From Alkalibacterium putridalgicola (GTDB taxonomy: Bacteria; Bacillota; Bacilli; Lactobacillales; Carnobacteriaceae_A), in contig NZ_FOBL01000011.1 of assembly GCF_900109825.1 (NCBI RefSeq), positions 1 to 64,000 of the forward strand: a stretch of 64,000 nucleotides of DNA, written 5' to 3'. The notes beneath the pieces were generated by a model, which was not told the origin of the DNA, searched no databases, and saw only the letters and a program-made list of their open reading frames with translations. Shown here one piece after another: positions 8,363 through 17,278 of this stretch. Each line of letters begins with the position of its first letter. Position 1 is the stretch's first letter. The position numbers were made by a program, and so were the translations under genes.

Positions 8363-9166
8363 ATGGCTAGAAAAAGAAAAAAAGCTGCTCAAGCGGGTTC
8401 ACCGCCTTGGATGGCCACGTATTCGGATTTGATGTCGCTCCTGCTTACGTTTTTCATTCTGCTGTTTTCCATGTCCGTCGTGAGTGAAGAACGGTTCAGA
8501 GAAGTCGCTGAATCGCTGCGCATGGCTCTTATCGGAAGCAGCAGCGATGCTATCCTTGACAACAGTGGGAATGCGGATGGTGATTATGAATTTGAAGAGT
8601 ATGGGGATTTAAGTGAATTCGAGGATATCGATGCCGGAGATCTGGAACCTGAGGAATCTGTCATGCTGCAGGATACCATTCCTGAAGAAGTGCAGGAGCT
8701 ATATGAAACGGTAACGAATTATATGGAAAAGAAAGGTCTGGAATCTGACATTTCACTGTCCCGGGATCAGGAAGGGGTCTACATAGACATACAGGAAGCA
8801 ATCCTTTTTGATTCAGGGAGTGCCACACTTAAAACATCCGGAAGAGAAGCAATCGGTTCTCTGGCAGGATTATTCACCCTGTTTGAAAACGAGATAATCG
8901 TTGAAGGCTATACGGACGATGTCCCGATGAGCAACAGACGGTTTCCGTCAAACTGGGAACTTTCCGTTGAGAGAGCCGTGTCTGTTTTGCGTTATTTAAG
9001 CGAAGAATATTCCGTCGCACCGACGCGTTTATCTGCCAGAGGATACGGGGAACATCATCCGATCGTTCCCAATGATTCACGGGAAAATCGGGCTCAGAAC
9101 AGAAGAGTGAACATCGTTATCGTTCATGAACACAGAAAGGGAGACACAAATGCCTCAGAAGAATGA
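8363..9166 (+). CDS. motB: Flagellar motor stator protein MotB
   Basis: MotB anchors the stator to peptidoglycan. The 267-residue protein has a basic N-terminus, one membrane helix with the ion-binding Asp in TYSDLMSLLLTFF (about residue 21), an acidic linker (about 65-110), and a C-terminal OmpA-like domain (about 130-255). The peptidoglycan-binding pattern includes VEGYTDDVPMSN, NWELSVERA, LSARGYGEHHP and NRRVNIVI. The 3' end overlaps the fliL start by 17 bases. Confidence 0.95.
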   Translation: MARKRKKAAQAGSPPWMATYSDLMSLLLTFFILLFSMSVVSEERFREVAESLRMALIGSSSDAILDNSGNADGDYEFEEYGDLSEFEDIDAGDLEPEESVMLQDTIPEEVQELYETVTNYMEKKGLESDISLSRDQEGVYIDIQEAILFDSGSATLKTSGREAIGSLAGLFTLFENEIIVEGYTDDVPMSNRRFPSNWELSVERAVSVLRYLSEEYSVAPTRLSARGYGEHHPIVPNDSRENRAQNRRVNIVIVHEHRKGDTNASEE

Positions 9167-9635
9167 AACTGATAAAACAATGAAAAAAGGAACGAAACTG
9201 CTGATAGTGGTAGGCGTCGTCTTAATGCTGCTGTTTGCCGGAATCGGCATAGGTGGCTTTGTGTTCGCAGACCAGACGGATGAATCCTTTATATCCCGAT
9301 TCACTTCCGAAACAGAAGCATCTGAAGTTTCCATCCCGCTGGAAGAATTCCTTATCAATTTAAGCAGTGATTCCACACGAAGTCAGCCAGTCGTCAGGAT
9401 GGAGCTTACGCTGACAAGTCTCGATGAAGAGGCAGAAGAAATGCTCGCCTCAGAAATCGCTAAAGTACGGGATGCTGTCATTCATGTGGTTGCGAATCAG
9501 AATATAGAAACGATATACAATGAAGAAGAAGGCCATTTCTTGATCAAAGGCGAGATCAAGGATAAAATCAATCAGGCTTTGGAAAAAGAAATAATAGAAG
9601 ATGTGTTCATAACGAATATACTCTTGCAGCAATAA
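9150..9635 (+). CDS. fliL: Flagellar basal body-associated protein FliL
   Basis: FliL surrounds the stator and modulates motor output. The 161-residue protein has one N-terminal membrane helix (about residues 13-36) and a periplasm-side domain with VSIPLEEFLINLS, then a C-terminus with EDVFITNILLQQ, as usual for FliL. I place the start at ATG 9150, because AAGGGAG lies 7 bases upstream; an earlier ATG at 9126 lacks a ribosome site. It is followed at once by fliO; the fliM and fliN/Y genes often found here are absent. Confidence 0.9.
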   Translation: MPQKNETDKTMKKGTKLLIVVGVVLMLLFAGIGIGGFVFADQTDESFISRFTSETEASEVSIPLEEFLINLSSDSTRSQPVVRMELTLTSLDEEAEEMLASEIAKVRDAVIHVVANQNIETIYNEEEGHFLIKGEIKDKINQALEKEIIEDVFITNILLQQ

Positions 9636-9650
9636 TAGGAGGAAATGGAA

Positions 9651-10049
9651 ATGGGATTAGCCGATATCGGACAGATGCTTATTGCATTAAGTGTGACAGT
9701 TTTACTGGCCAATTTTTTACTAAAAAAACTGAATAATTTCTCACGCAGCACAAGCGATGTGATAAAAGTGATCGAACGTGTCCCCGTTTCCAAATCTTCG
9801 TCATTAAGTATCGTTCAAGTCGATTCGGAATATTTATTGATGAGTATCTCTGAAACCAAGAGTGAAGTGATCAAAACCTTTACACAACAAGAAAAAGAAG
9901 CGATCCAAAAACGCCTGATCGAAAGCAGACAAGCTAAAGAGATCCCTAACAAACTGGGGCCATATTCAGAAAAGCTAAAGACTATTCAGGAAAAAATCTT
10001 ACATAAAGCAAGACAGTTTGAAGAGCAGCGCAAAGAAAGGAATACATAA
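9651..10049 (+). CDS. fliO: Flagellar biosynthetic protein FliO-like
   Basis: FliO assists assembly of the FliP pore. The product is 132 residues from ATG 9651, where AGGAGG is 8 bases upstream; ATG 9645 is only 2 bases from it. It has one N-terminal membrane helix (about 3-24), then a short beta region containing IERVPVSKSSSLSIVQVDSEYLL, the recognisable FliO/FliZ element, and a basic coiled C-terminus. It is positioned before fliP. Similarity in the family is weak, so context carries much of the call. Confidence 0.8.
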   Translation: MGLADIGQMLIALSVTVLLANFLLKKLNNFSRSTSDVIKVIERVPVSKSSSLSIVQVDSEYLLMSISETKSEVIKTFTQQEKEAIQKRLIESRQAKEIPNKLGPYSEKLKTIQEKILHKARQFEEQRKERNT

Positions 10050-10052
10050 AGA

Positions 10053-10718
10053 ATGACAGAAAATCTAACCGAGGCCTTATCTCTAGCAGGTGATTCCTCT
10101 GAAGCCGTCAATTTATATCTTCTGTTATTCATCATTGCACTCGTTCCATCCTTTCTTGTCCTGACGACCAGTTTCACCCGGATCATCATTGTCTTATCAT
10201 TTACCCGAAATGCCTTGGGCACACAGCAAAGTCCCCCTAACCAGGTACTTCTTGGATTAGCCCTTTTTCTTTCATTATTCGTCATGAGACCGGTGTATCA
10301 GGAAGTGAATGACGAGGCCCTGCAGCCTATGCTGGCAGGAGAAATCACCCGGGAAGAGTCTTTTTCACGGGCAGAAGAACCGATCAAAGAATTTATGCTG
10401 GAACAGACACGGACAACAGATCTGGAATTGTTTGTCGAACTGAGCAATGAATCGTTTCCGGACGAACCGGAGGATCTCTCTTTGTTTACTGTGATACCGG
10501 CCTTTGCGATCAGTGAGCTGCGAACAGCCTTTACGATCGGTTTCCTGATATTCGTCCCGTTTCTAGTGATCGATATCGTTGTTGCCAGTATCCTGATGTC
10601 GATGGGGATGTTCATGCTATCACCCGTCATGATCTCGCTGCCGTTCAAGTTATTATTGTTTGTCATGGTGGATGGCTGGTATTTAGTCGTCGAATCTCTC
10701 GTTGGAAGTTTTTATTAG
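10053..10718 (+). CDS. fliP: Flagellar export gate protein FliP
   Basis: FliP is the main pore subunit of the flagellar type III export gate. The 221-residue membrane protein has FliP motifs TTSFTRIIIVLSFTRNALGTQQ (read in two parts, near residues 40-60) and PPNQVLLGLALFLS, a soluble middle region, and the conserved C-terminus ISELRTAFTIGFLIFVPF followed by MGMFMLSPVMISLPFKLLL. No cleavable signal sequence is obvious. fliQ follows 13 bases later. Confidence 0.96.
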   Translation: MTENLTEALSLAGDSSEAVNLYLLLFIIALVPSFLVLTTSFTRIIIVLSFTRNALGTQQSPPNQVLLGLALFLSLFVMRPVYQEVNDEALQPMLAGEITREESFSRAEEPIKEFMLEQTRTTDLELFVELSNESFPDEPEDLSLFTVIPAFAISELRTAFTIGFLIFVPFLVIDIVVASILMSMGMFMLSPVMISLPFKLLLFVMVDGWYLVVESLVGSFY

Positions 10719-10731
10719 AAAGGACTAGCGT

Positions 10732-10995
10732 ATGTCAACACAGAATGTTTTAGATGTATTACAGGATGCCTTTCTGGTACTGATCCGTGTAGGTGGCCCC
10801 GTTCTCATCACTGCTTTGGTGATCGGACTGGTCATCAGTATTATCCAGGCCACGACTCAGATTCAGGAACAGACGTTGAGTTTTGTGCCCAAACTTTTTT
10901 CCATCTTGTTAACGTTAGTTCTTTTAGGGAATTTCATGCTGAACACACTGATTTCTTTCACGGAACGACTTTTTTCGATCATTGCGGGATTGTGA
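10732..10995 (+). CDS. fliQ: Flagellar export gate protein FliQ
   Basis: FliQ is the small two-helix gate subunit that wraps the FliP-FliR pore. It has 87 residues with two membrane segments (about 15-40 and 52-75) and the conserved stretch SIIQATTQIQEQTLSFVPK. The ATG follows GAAAGGACT. The stop is 4 bases before the fliR start. Confidence 0.96.
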   Translation: MSTQNVLDVLQDAFLVLIRVGGPVLITALVIGLVISIIQATTQIQEQTLSFVPKLFSILLTLVLLGNFMLNTLISFTERLFSIIAGL

Positions 10996-10999
10996 TTAG

Positions 11000-11752
11000 A
11001 TGACGGCCGAAATCCAACAGTTTTTACTTATCCTTATGCGACTGACTGTCTTTATCACAGTGAGTCCCGGTTTTTCTCACAAATCCTTTCCGACAGTAAG
11101 TAAATTAGCTTTATCGGTTGGGCTGGCGTTACCAGTTATGGCTACGGTCGATGCTTTTGAGGTTGAGCTGACGTTCATTCTATTTTTACTTATAGCGTTA
11201 AAAGAAGTTCTGATCGGTCTGGCACTGGGGTACATAACCTTGCTCTTTTTTACAACATTCGAGGTTGCGGGAGCCTTCGTCGACTTTCAAGTCGGTTTTT
11301 CTATGGGACAGATCTATGATCCGTCATTAGGTGTGAATGCCTCATTCTACGGAAGGATCTACTACTGGATATCCATGATGATTTTTTTCATTGCCAATAT
11401 CCACCATCAGGTCATAAGGAGTCTAGTGAAGTCATTTGAATGGGCACCACTGGAACAGTTATCGTTCACCCATTTTGGGGCAGAAGGCATCATTCGGTTA
11501 TTCAGTCAGATGTTTGCGACAGCGGTCACTCTGGCCATACCTCTAATTATCGTTGCCATATTGTCTGAACTGACGCTGGCACTGATTTCCCGGACTGTTC
11601 CGCAAATAAATGTACTGATTCTTGGGATGCCGATGAAGATACTGGTGAGTCTGATTTTTATGTTCTTATTCCTTTCACTTCTGATGACCAATATCGGTGA
11701 AGTGTTCCCGGATATGATCAAATTCATGAATGAATGGCTGTACAGTATGTAA
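11000..11752 (+). CDS. fliR: Flagellar export gate protein FliR
   Basis: FliR completes the export pore with FliP and FliQ. The 250-residue protein is strongly hydrophobic, with about six membrane segments, and carries GLALGYITLLFFTTFEVAG and DFQVGFSMGQIYDPSLGVN, typical of FliR. Its ribosome site is weak, which suggests coupling to the fliQ stop just upstream. flhB follows after 38 bases. Confidence 0.95.
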   Translation: MTAEIQQFLLILMRLTVFITVSPGFSHKSFPTVSKLALSVGLALPVMATVDAFEVELTFILFLLIALKEVLIGLALGYITLLFFTTFEVAGAFVDFQVGFSMGQIYDPSLGVNASFYGRIYYWISMMIFFIANIHHQVIRSLVKSFEWAPLEQLSFTHFGAEGIIRLFSQMFATAVTLAIPLIIVAILSELTLALISRTVPQINVLILGMPMKILVSLIFMFLFLSLLMTNIGEVFPDMIKFMNEWLYSM

Positions 11753-11790
11753 AGGTAAATAAAGAGTCGACTGAAAAGGGGTGACCTGAC

Positions 11791-12858
11791 ATGTCAGAAA
11801 AAGATGGAAAAACAGAAAAACCCACCCCCAAGAAGCTGAGGGAAGCAAGAAGAAAAGGGCAGGTGCCTAAGAGTCAGGACTTATCCTCAGCTTTATCATT
11901 CGGTTTTTTCGCCTTGAGTTTAACGGCTCTCGCCACGTATGTCCTGGAACGGTCATTTGTCTTTCTGAAGAATATGCTTCGTTTTGGACCGGATCCCATG
12001 TCATCGATGCGTGAACTGTCTTCGATCGGTATGAATGCGATCATCTGGTTCCTCGTTCTATCTGCACCCTTTCTGATCATTGCTTTTATTACTGGGGTGG
12101 TCGGCAACCTGGTACAGGTCGGTTTCCTGTTTACGACAGAATCACTTAAACCGAGTTTCAGTAAAATCAATCCGGTCAGTGGTTTCAAAAACATATTCGG
12201 TAAAAAAGCTTTGTTTGGACTGGCGAAGAACCTCATGAAACTCTTTATCGTAGTGGGATTTACGTTGTACACCATCTGGCAGTCCGTCACTATTATTCTG
12301 ACATCCGGAAGCGTAGGACTCTCCGCTGTATTTCCGCTCGTCATCGAACTGGTTTCCTCACTGGCGTTCAATCTGGCCCTGTTTCTGGCAGTTTTAGGTA
12401 TTGCTGATTATTTTTACCAGCGTTATGACCATAAAAAGAATCTGATGATGTCGATGCAGGATATCAAAGATGAATACAAAGAGATGGAAGGGGACCCTCA
12501 AGTCAAGTCCCAGAGAAAAGCATTATATAAAAATATGCTGGCCGGAAATATTAAAGACGTCCTGGAGTCTACTGTTCTGATAACGAATCCGACCCACTTT
12601 GCCATAGCGATACGTTATGACCAGAGCAAGGATCAGGTGCCGATCGTGCTTGTCAAAGGACAAGACCATGTCGCACTTAGAATGAAAGAAATGGCAAGAG
12701 AAGAGGATATTCCTATTATTGAAAACAGACCTTTAGCTCGAGCCTTATACAAAGAAGTCGAACCGATGGACCCGATCCCGACTGAAATGTATCAGGCGAT
12801 CGCTGAAATACTCGCATTGATCTTACAAGCTGAACAAAGTAAAAAGCATAAAATTTGA
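11791..12858 (+). CDS. flhB: Flagellar export switch protein FlhB
   Basis: FlhB controls substrate switching of the export gate. The 355-residue protein begins with the charged KDGKTEKPTPKKLREARRKG segment, has four membrane helices (about 30-215) and a cytoplasmic domain with the self-cleavage motif NPTH in TNPTHFAIAIRY (near residue 267). The Asn-Pro junction is intact, so normal autocleavage and FliK-dependent switching are expected. AAAAGGGGTGA precedes the ATG. Confidence 0.97.
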   Translation: MSEKDGKTEKPTPKKLREARRKGQVPKSQDLSSALSFGFFALSLTALATYVLERSFVFLKNMLRFGPDPMSSMRELSSIGMNAIIWFLVLSAPFLIIAFITGVVGNLVQVGFLFTTESLKPSFSKINPVSGFKNIFGKKALFGLAKNLMKLFIVVGFTLYTIWQSVTIILTSGSVGLSAVFPLVIELVSSLAFNLALFLAVLGIADYFYQRYDHKKNLMMSMQDIKDEYKEMEGDPQVKSQRKALYKNMLAGNIKDVLESTVLITNPTHFAIAIRYDQSKDQVPIVLVKGQDHVALRMKEMAREEDIPIIENRPLARALYKEVEPMDPIPTEMYQAIAEILALILQAEQSKKHKI

Positions 12859-12879
12859 GGAAAGGACGGGAGAAAGTAA

Positions 12880-14958
12880 ATGAATAATCCAGCAGTTAAA
12901 AGTAAACCAGCCGCATTGTCCAATTATTTAAATATAATCATAGCATTCGTTGTCGTATCCATTATCGGTATCATTATTATTCCGATGCCGCCGTTTATAC
13001 TCGACATTCTGTTAGTCGTCAATATTTCCTTATCCATTACGATACTTGTATTGACCCTGTTCACTCATTCCGTCCTTGAATTCTTAAGCTTCCCGACATT
13101 GTTGTTAGTGACAACGATGATCAGGTTAGGGCTTAACATCAGTTCAACCCGGCTCATATTGAGCATCGGGGATGCCGGTAGTGTGATCGAGACTTTCGGC
13201 AGTTTCGTTGCCGGAGACAACTATATTGTCGGAGCTGTATTATTCATCATTATCGTCATCGTTCAGATACTTGTAGTGACCAACGGTGCGAGCCGGGTTG
13301 CTGAAGTGTCGGCCCGTTTCACCTTAGATGCTATGCCTGGGAAACAGATGGCGATCGATGCCGATTTGAACAGTGGTCTGATCACAGAAGAACTGGCCAA
13401 ATCTCGCCGGTCTAATTTAGAAAAAGAAGCGAATTTTTATGGCGCGATGGATGGTGCCAGCAAATTCGTTAAAGGAGATGCCATAGCTGGTATCATCATT
13501 ACACTGATCAACTTGATCGGTGGGATCGCGATCCACTCGCTGCAGGGCAGCTATACTATCGGAAAAGCGCTGAATCACTTTGGTCAATTAACTATAGGTG
13601 ATGGTCTAGTCAGTCAGATCCCATCTTTATTGATCTCCGTGGCTTCCGGTATCCTGGTCACTCGTACCGCCAATGAAAAAGGATTTGGTGATACGATCGG
13701 TGGCGAGCTGTTCCATACGCCACAAGTCATGTATATCGTTGCGACCCTGCTGGCTATCTTCGCCCTTGTTCCGGGCTTTCCTTTCTTTCCCTTCATCTTG
13801 CTGGCGACAGGGCTCGTGGTCGCCGGTTACTTAGTTGGAGAGAGTCAGAAAACAACAGCTGAAGAAGAGATGGACAGCCAGAGACAAGCGGCCATGAAAC
13901 AAGAAAGTGGGCCTGTTGAAGAAACAGCTTCACAATTCCAGGTGGATAGGATCGCCGTTGAATTGGGTTACGGCCTGATCCCCTTAGCAAGTGAAGAACA
14001 GGAATCGAATCTGACCAGTCAGATCGCTGCCATCAGAAAACAGCTGTCTTATGAGATGGGCATTCTTTTGAATCCGATCCGAATCAGAGACAATCTCCAG
14101 ATGAGTCAGTATGACTATGTGATCAAAATAAAAGGGAATCAGGTTGCTTCCGGCACCTTGTATCCAGATAAATTCCTGGTTGTTGAACCCGGTGGCATAG
14201 AGGATGAGATCGAAGGCATCGATGCTAAAGAACCTGCTTTTGGACTGGATGCGTTATGGGTCAATGACCGGAATAAAGAAATCGCTGAACTCAATGATTA
14301 TACTGTGGTCGATCCGCTGACCGTTCTCGTGACACATGTAAAAGAGATGATGAAAACAAATGCGGATGAACTGCTGGGTCGTCAGGAAGTGAAAGAACTG
14401 CTTGAAGGATTGAAAGAAGATTACAATGTGGTCATCGAAGAACTGATTCCGGATATCCTGCAACTTGGTGACGTGCAGAAAGTCCTTCAGCGTCTGCTTC
14501 GTGAATATGTCCCGATCACAGACCTGGTCACGATTCTTGAAACACTGGCCGATTACGGCAACACGACAAAAGATCATGAGACATTGACTGAATACGTGAG
14601 GCAGTCACTGAAGCGAACCATCGTCAGAGAACATATCGATAACCAGGGAACGTTGAACGTCTTAGCTGTCCATCCGGATGTGGAAGAACGCGTAAGCTCA
14701 AGTATTCAAAAATCGACACAGGGTTCGATCCCTGTCCTGCAGCCCCAGGAAGTTAACCGGCTGTTCGACAGCATCACCCAGCAAAGCACCATGTTATCAG
14801 CTCAGGGCATTCCTTTCGTCCTGCTGACTGCACCAAAAATCAGACCAGCCGTGAAGAATCTACTGTCGTTCAATTTTCCTGAGCTAGCCGTACTGTCTTT
14901 AAACGAAATACCTAATGACAGCGTGATCGAAAGTGTCGGAACAGTGACGATGACCTAG
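12880..14958 (+). CDS. flhA: Flagellar export gate protein FlhA
   Basis: FlhA forms the nonameric export ring that receives substrates and uses the proton-motive force. The 692-residue protein is of family length, with about eight membrane helices in residues 18-320 and the conserved FHIPEP-family segment RFTLDAMPGKQMAIDADLN in the cytoplasmic loop. The C-terminal cytoplasmic domain spans about 360-690. flhF and flhG, which often follow, are not here; fliA comes directly after. Confidence 0.97.
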   Translation: MNNPAVKSKPAALSNYLNIIIAFVVVSIIGIIIIPMPPFILDILLVVNISLSITILVLTLFTHSVLEFLSFPTLLLVTTMIRLGLNISSTRLILSIGDAGSVIETFGSFVAGDNYIVGAVLFIIIVIVQILVVTNGASRVAEVSARFTLDAMPGKQMAIDADLNSGLITEELAKSRRSNLEKEANFYGAMDGASKFVKGDAIAGIIITLINLIGGIAIHSLQGSYTIGKALNHFGQLTIGDGLVSQIPSLLISVASGILVTRTANEKGFGDTIGGELFHTPQVMYIVATLLAIFALVPGFPFFPFILLATGLVVAGYLVGESQKTTAEEEMDSQRQAAMKQESGPVEETASQFQVDRIAVELGYGLIPLASEEQESNLTSQIAAIRKQLSYEMGILLNPIRIRDNLQMSQYDYVIKIKGNQVASGTLYPDKFLVVEPGGIEDEIEGIDAKEPAFGLDALWVNDRNKEIAELNDYTVVDPLTVLVTHVKEMMKTNADELLGRQEVKELLEGLKEDYNVVIEELIPDILQLGDVQKVLQRLLREYVPITDLVTILETLADYGNTTKDHETLTEYVRQSLKRTIVREHIDNQGTLNVLAVHPDVEERVSSSIQKSTQGSIPVLQPQEVNRLFDSITQQSTMLSAQGIPFVLLTAPKIRPAVKNLLSFNFPELAVLSLNEIPNDSVIESVGTVTMT

Positions 14959-14972
14959 GATGGAGGGATAAA

Positions 14973-15689
14973 ATGGAAGAGAATCTAAGAAATGAAACAG
15001 TTGTCCAATACATGCCGCTGATCCATAAAGTAGTCCACGGTCTGAAAATCAACAATAAAGACTATGAGCACGATGATCTAGTGAACATCGGTGTGTTCGG
15101 TTTGATGAAAGCAATCGATAAATACGATGCCTCACTGAATGTACCCTTTATCAATTATGCCTATATGCGGATCAAAGGGGCCATCATTGATGAGATCAGA
15201 AAAACATCCCGGGTCTCTCGTAGTAAAATAAAAGCGGTCAACAATTATTATGATGCGGTCAGTACCCTTCAGCAAAAGCTGCTCCGTACACCGACTGATA
15301 AAGAATTATGCAGGCATCTGGCTATAACCGATACGGACTTAAAGAAAGTCTATGAAACGGTCCATCAGCTTTCTGATGTTTCACTGGATTCGATCCTGTT
15401 CGAAGATTCTTCCAATGAAACCAATCTGATGGAAGTCATGGCAGATGATTCTGCTCCTGATGCTGAAAGCGATATGATAAAACAAGAACAGCTCAGTTAC
15501 ATGAAAACAGCGATCACTCAATTACCCGAACGGGATCAGCAGATCCTTCAGCTGATATATTTTGAGGAATTGAGCATGAAAGAAGTGGCGTATATCTACG
15601 ATATCTCCACCCCCCGTGTGTCACAAATCCACGGCAAAGCATTACTCAGACTAAGAGAGTCTTTAGCAAAGGAGTACGACAATGATTAG
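14973..15689 (+). CDS. fliA: RNA polymerase sigma-28 factor for flagellar/chemotaxis genes (FliA/SigD)
   Basis: This 238-residue sigma-70 family factor lacks region 1 and shows regions 2, 3 and 4. Region 2 has YEHDDLVNIGVFGLMKAIDKYD and YAYMRIKGAIIDEIR (seen near residues 30-75), diagnostic of FliA/WhiG. Region 4 ends in the helix-turn-helix LSMKEVAYIYDISTPRVSQI. GGAGGG precedes the ATG. Its likely targets in this window are the two chemoreceptor genes, whose promoters match the sigma-28 pattern. It overlaps the next gene by 8 bases. No anti-sigma FlgM is seen here. Confidence 0.95.
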   Translation: MEENLRNETVVQYMPLIHKVVHGLKINNKDYEHDDLVNIGVFGLMKAIDKYDASLNVPFINYAYMRIKGAIIDEIRKTSRVSRSKIKAVNNYYDAVSTLQQKLLRTPTDKELCRHLAITDTDLKKVYETVHQLSDVSLDSILFEDSSNETNLMEVMADDSAPDAESDMIKQEQLSYMKTAITQLPERDQQILQLIYFEELSMKEVAYIYDISTPRVSQIHGKALLRLRESLAKEYDND

Positions 15690-16458
15690 AGGGATCAATA
15701 CTTTATCGAACAGTTTCAACGTATTAAGCGAGAAACAGAAGAATCTGGCGACCAATGCAGCCAACACCATGACACCCGGATATAAATCCCAGCAGCTGAT
15801 GACGAGCACAACAGAGCAAGTCGATATACATAATTACACGAAAACACTTCAGGGAAAACAGCGGAATGAATTGGGTCAGTTGACTTTCGGCAATCAGCTG
15901 GATGAAGCCGTAAGGAACTTTTCTGCCGGCGGCTTGAAACTCACGGAAAACAAAACGGATGTGGCGATCAATGGGGACGCCATGTTCACGGTCCAAAATG
16001 AAGCAGGGGAGCTTTTCTATACACGCAACGGTAACTTTACAGTGAATGATCTGGGAGAACTGGTCACACAGGAAGGCTACCAGGTTCTTGGAATTGAAGA
16101 TAATGGAGGGGCAGCACCCATTACTGTCGGAACAGACACGGAACAGTCCTTTACGATCGATTCATTCGGTTTCGTGCGTACAAATACCGGTGAACCGCAA
16201 TTTCTGTACTTGACACAATTTGATGATCAGGCTGGTTTGACCAGCGCAGGCGGAACACTTTTTCAGGGAGAAAACGGTAATCCTGTGGGTGTCGGTTTTC
16301 AGATCCAGCAGGGATACGTTGAGTCGTCGAACGTCGATATGGCTGATGTCATGACTGAAATGCTCCAGATATCAAGAGAATTCGAAGCCAATCAGCGTGT
16401 CCTTCAGTCCACAGATGAAACACTCAAACGTGCGACCCAGGAAGTCGGACGAACATAA
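15682..16458 (+). CDS. Flagellar hook-basal body rod protein, FlgF/FlhO-like
   Basis: This 258-residue axial protein begins MIRGINTLSNSFNVLSEKQ. The usual ANNIANxNTxG motif is degenerate (ATNAANTMTPGYKS). A C-terminal rod helix has SSNVDMADVMTEMLQISREFEANQR. A conserved FTRNGNFTVNDLGELV-like block near residue 115 is shared with FlgF/FlgG. Paired rod genes at this position resemble flhO-flhP of Bacillus, encoding distal or proximal rod proteins. The start overlaps fliA. Confidence 0.85.
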   Translation: MIRGINTLSNSFNVLSEKQKNLATNAANTMTPGYKSQQLMTSTTEQVDIHNYTKTLQGKQRNELGQLTFGNQLDEAVRNFSAGGLKLTENKTDVAINGDAMFTVQNEAGELFYTRNGNFTVNDLGELVTQEGYQVLGIEDNGGAAPITVGTDTEQSFTIDSFGFVRTNTGEPQFLYLTQFDDQAGLTSAGGTLFQGENGNPVGVGFQIQQGYVESSNVDMADVMTEMLQISREFEANQRVLQSTDETLKRATQEVGRT

Positions 16459-16471
16459 GGAAGGTGAAAAC

Positions 16472-17251
16472 ATGAGGATCCCATACAACATTTCTAAAAG
16501 TGCCTTGCAGGCGCACCAGCACAAATTGAACCACGTGTCTCATAATATCGCAAACGTCAATACGACAGGTTATAAACATAAAGATGTCCAGTTCACAGAA
16601 CTGATGCACAATGCGGTCACTGAACAGGATGTCCGTTTATCCGAAGAGAGTGGAGAGCCAAGTTTGAACACTGGCGTGAAACTGGCTGCCAGCAAAAACA
16701 GCTTTGCTCAAGGAGGCTTGACTCAAACGAATGATCCATTCCACTTAGCCATTGCCGGAAAAGGGTTCTTTGGTGTGAGAAACGCTGAAGGAGAACGGAT
16801 GCTGACTCGCGACGGGGCTTTTCACTTGAGTACAGAAGGTCAGCTCGTGAATGACCGCGGTGATACTGTTGAAATGACTAATGCTATCCCAGATAACTTA
16901 TTGAATACCGGAGAAGTATCGATCAGTAAAAATGGCGACGTCACAGTTAACGCTGACGGACAAGCAACAGTAGTCGGACAGATTTCTCTGTTCCTGCCTC
17001 CGCATCATACAGCCATCACTGAAGCGGGAGACAACATGTACAGGATCAACGAAGGGGCAGACGTGCTGACTCAGGCAGATGGCGACGGTGACTTTGGCAT
17101 GATCGCTTCGGGGTATCTGGAAGGGTCCACTGTGGATCTGGCACAGAGCATCACGGATATGATGATGTCTCAGCGTGCTTATTCAATGAATTCAAAAGTT
17201 ATGCAAAGTACGGATGAAATCTATTCGCTGATAAATCAGTTTAATTCATAG
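16472..17251 (+). CDS. Flagellar hook-basal body rod protein, FlgG/FlhP-like
   Basis: The product is 259 residues from ATG 16472, which has AAGGAAGGTG 6 bases upstream. A frame-open ATG at 16397 lies inside the preceding gene and is rejected. The N-terminal helix carries VSHNIANVNTTGYKHKD. The middle has LTRDGAFHLSTEGQLVNDRG, and the C-terminus has GSTVDLAQSITDMMMSQRAYS. It is the second of a rod pair, probably the FlhP/FlgG-type distal rod. Rod or hook assignment inside this family is uncertain without a tree. Confidence 0.85.
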   Translation: MRIPYNISKSALQAHQHKLNHVSHNIANVNTTGYKHKDVQFTELMHNAVTEQDVRLSEESGEPSLNTGVKLAASKNSFAQGGLTQTNDPFHLAIAGKGFFGVRNAEGERMLTRDGAFHLSTEGQLVNDRGDTVEMTNAIPDNLLNTGEVSISKNGDVTVNADGQATVVGQISLFLPPHHTAITEAGDNMYRINEGADVLTQADGDGDFGMIASGYLEGSTVDLAQSITDMMMSQRAYSMNSKVMQSTDEIYSLINQFNS

Positions 17252-17278
17252 GAGATAAAGGATAAGGAAGGGTAGTCG

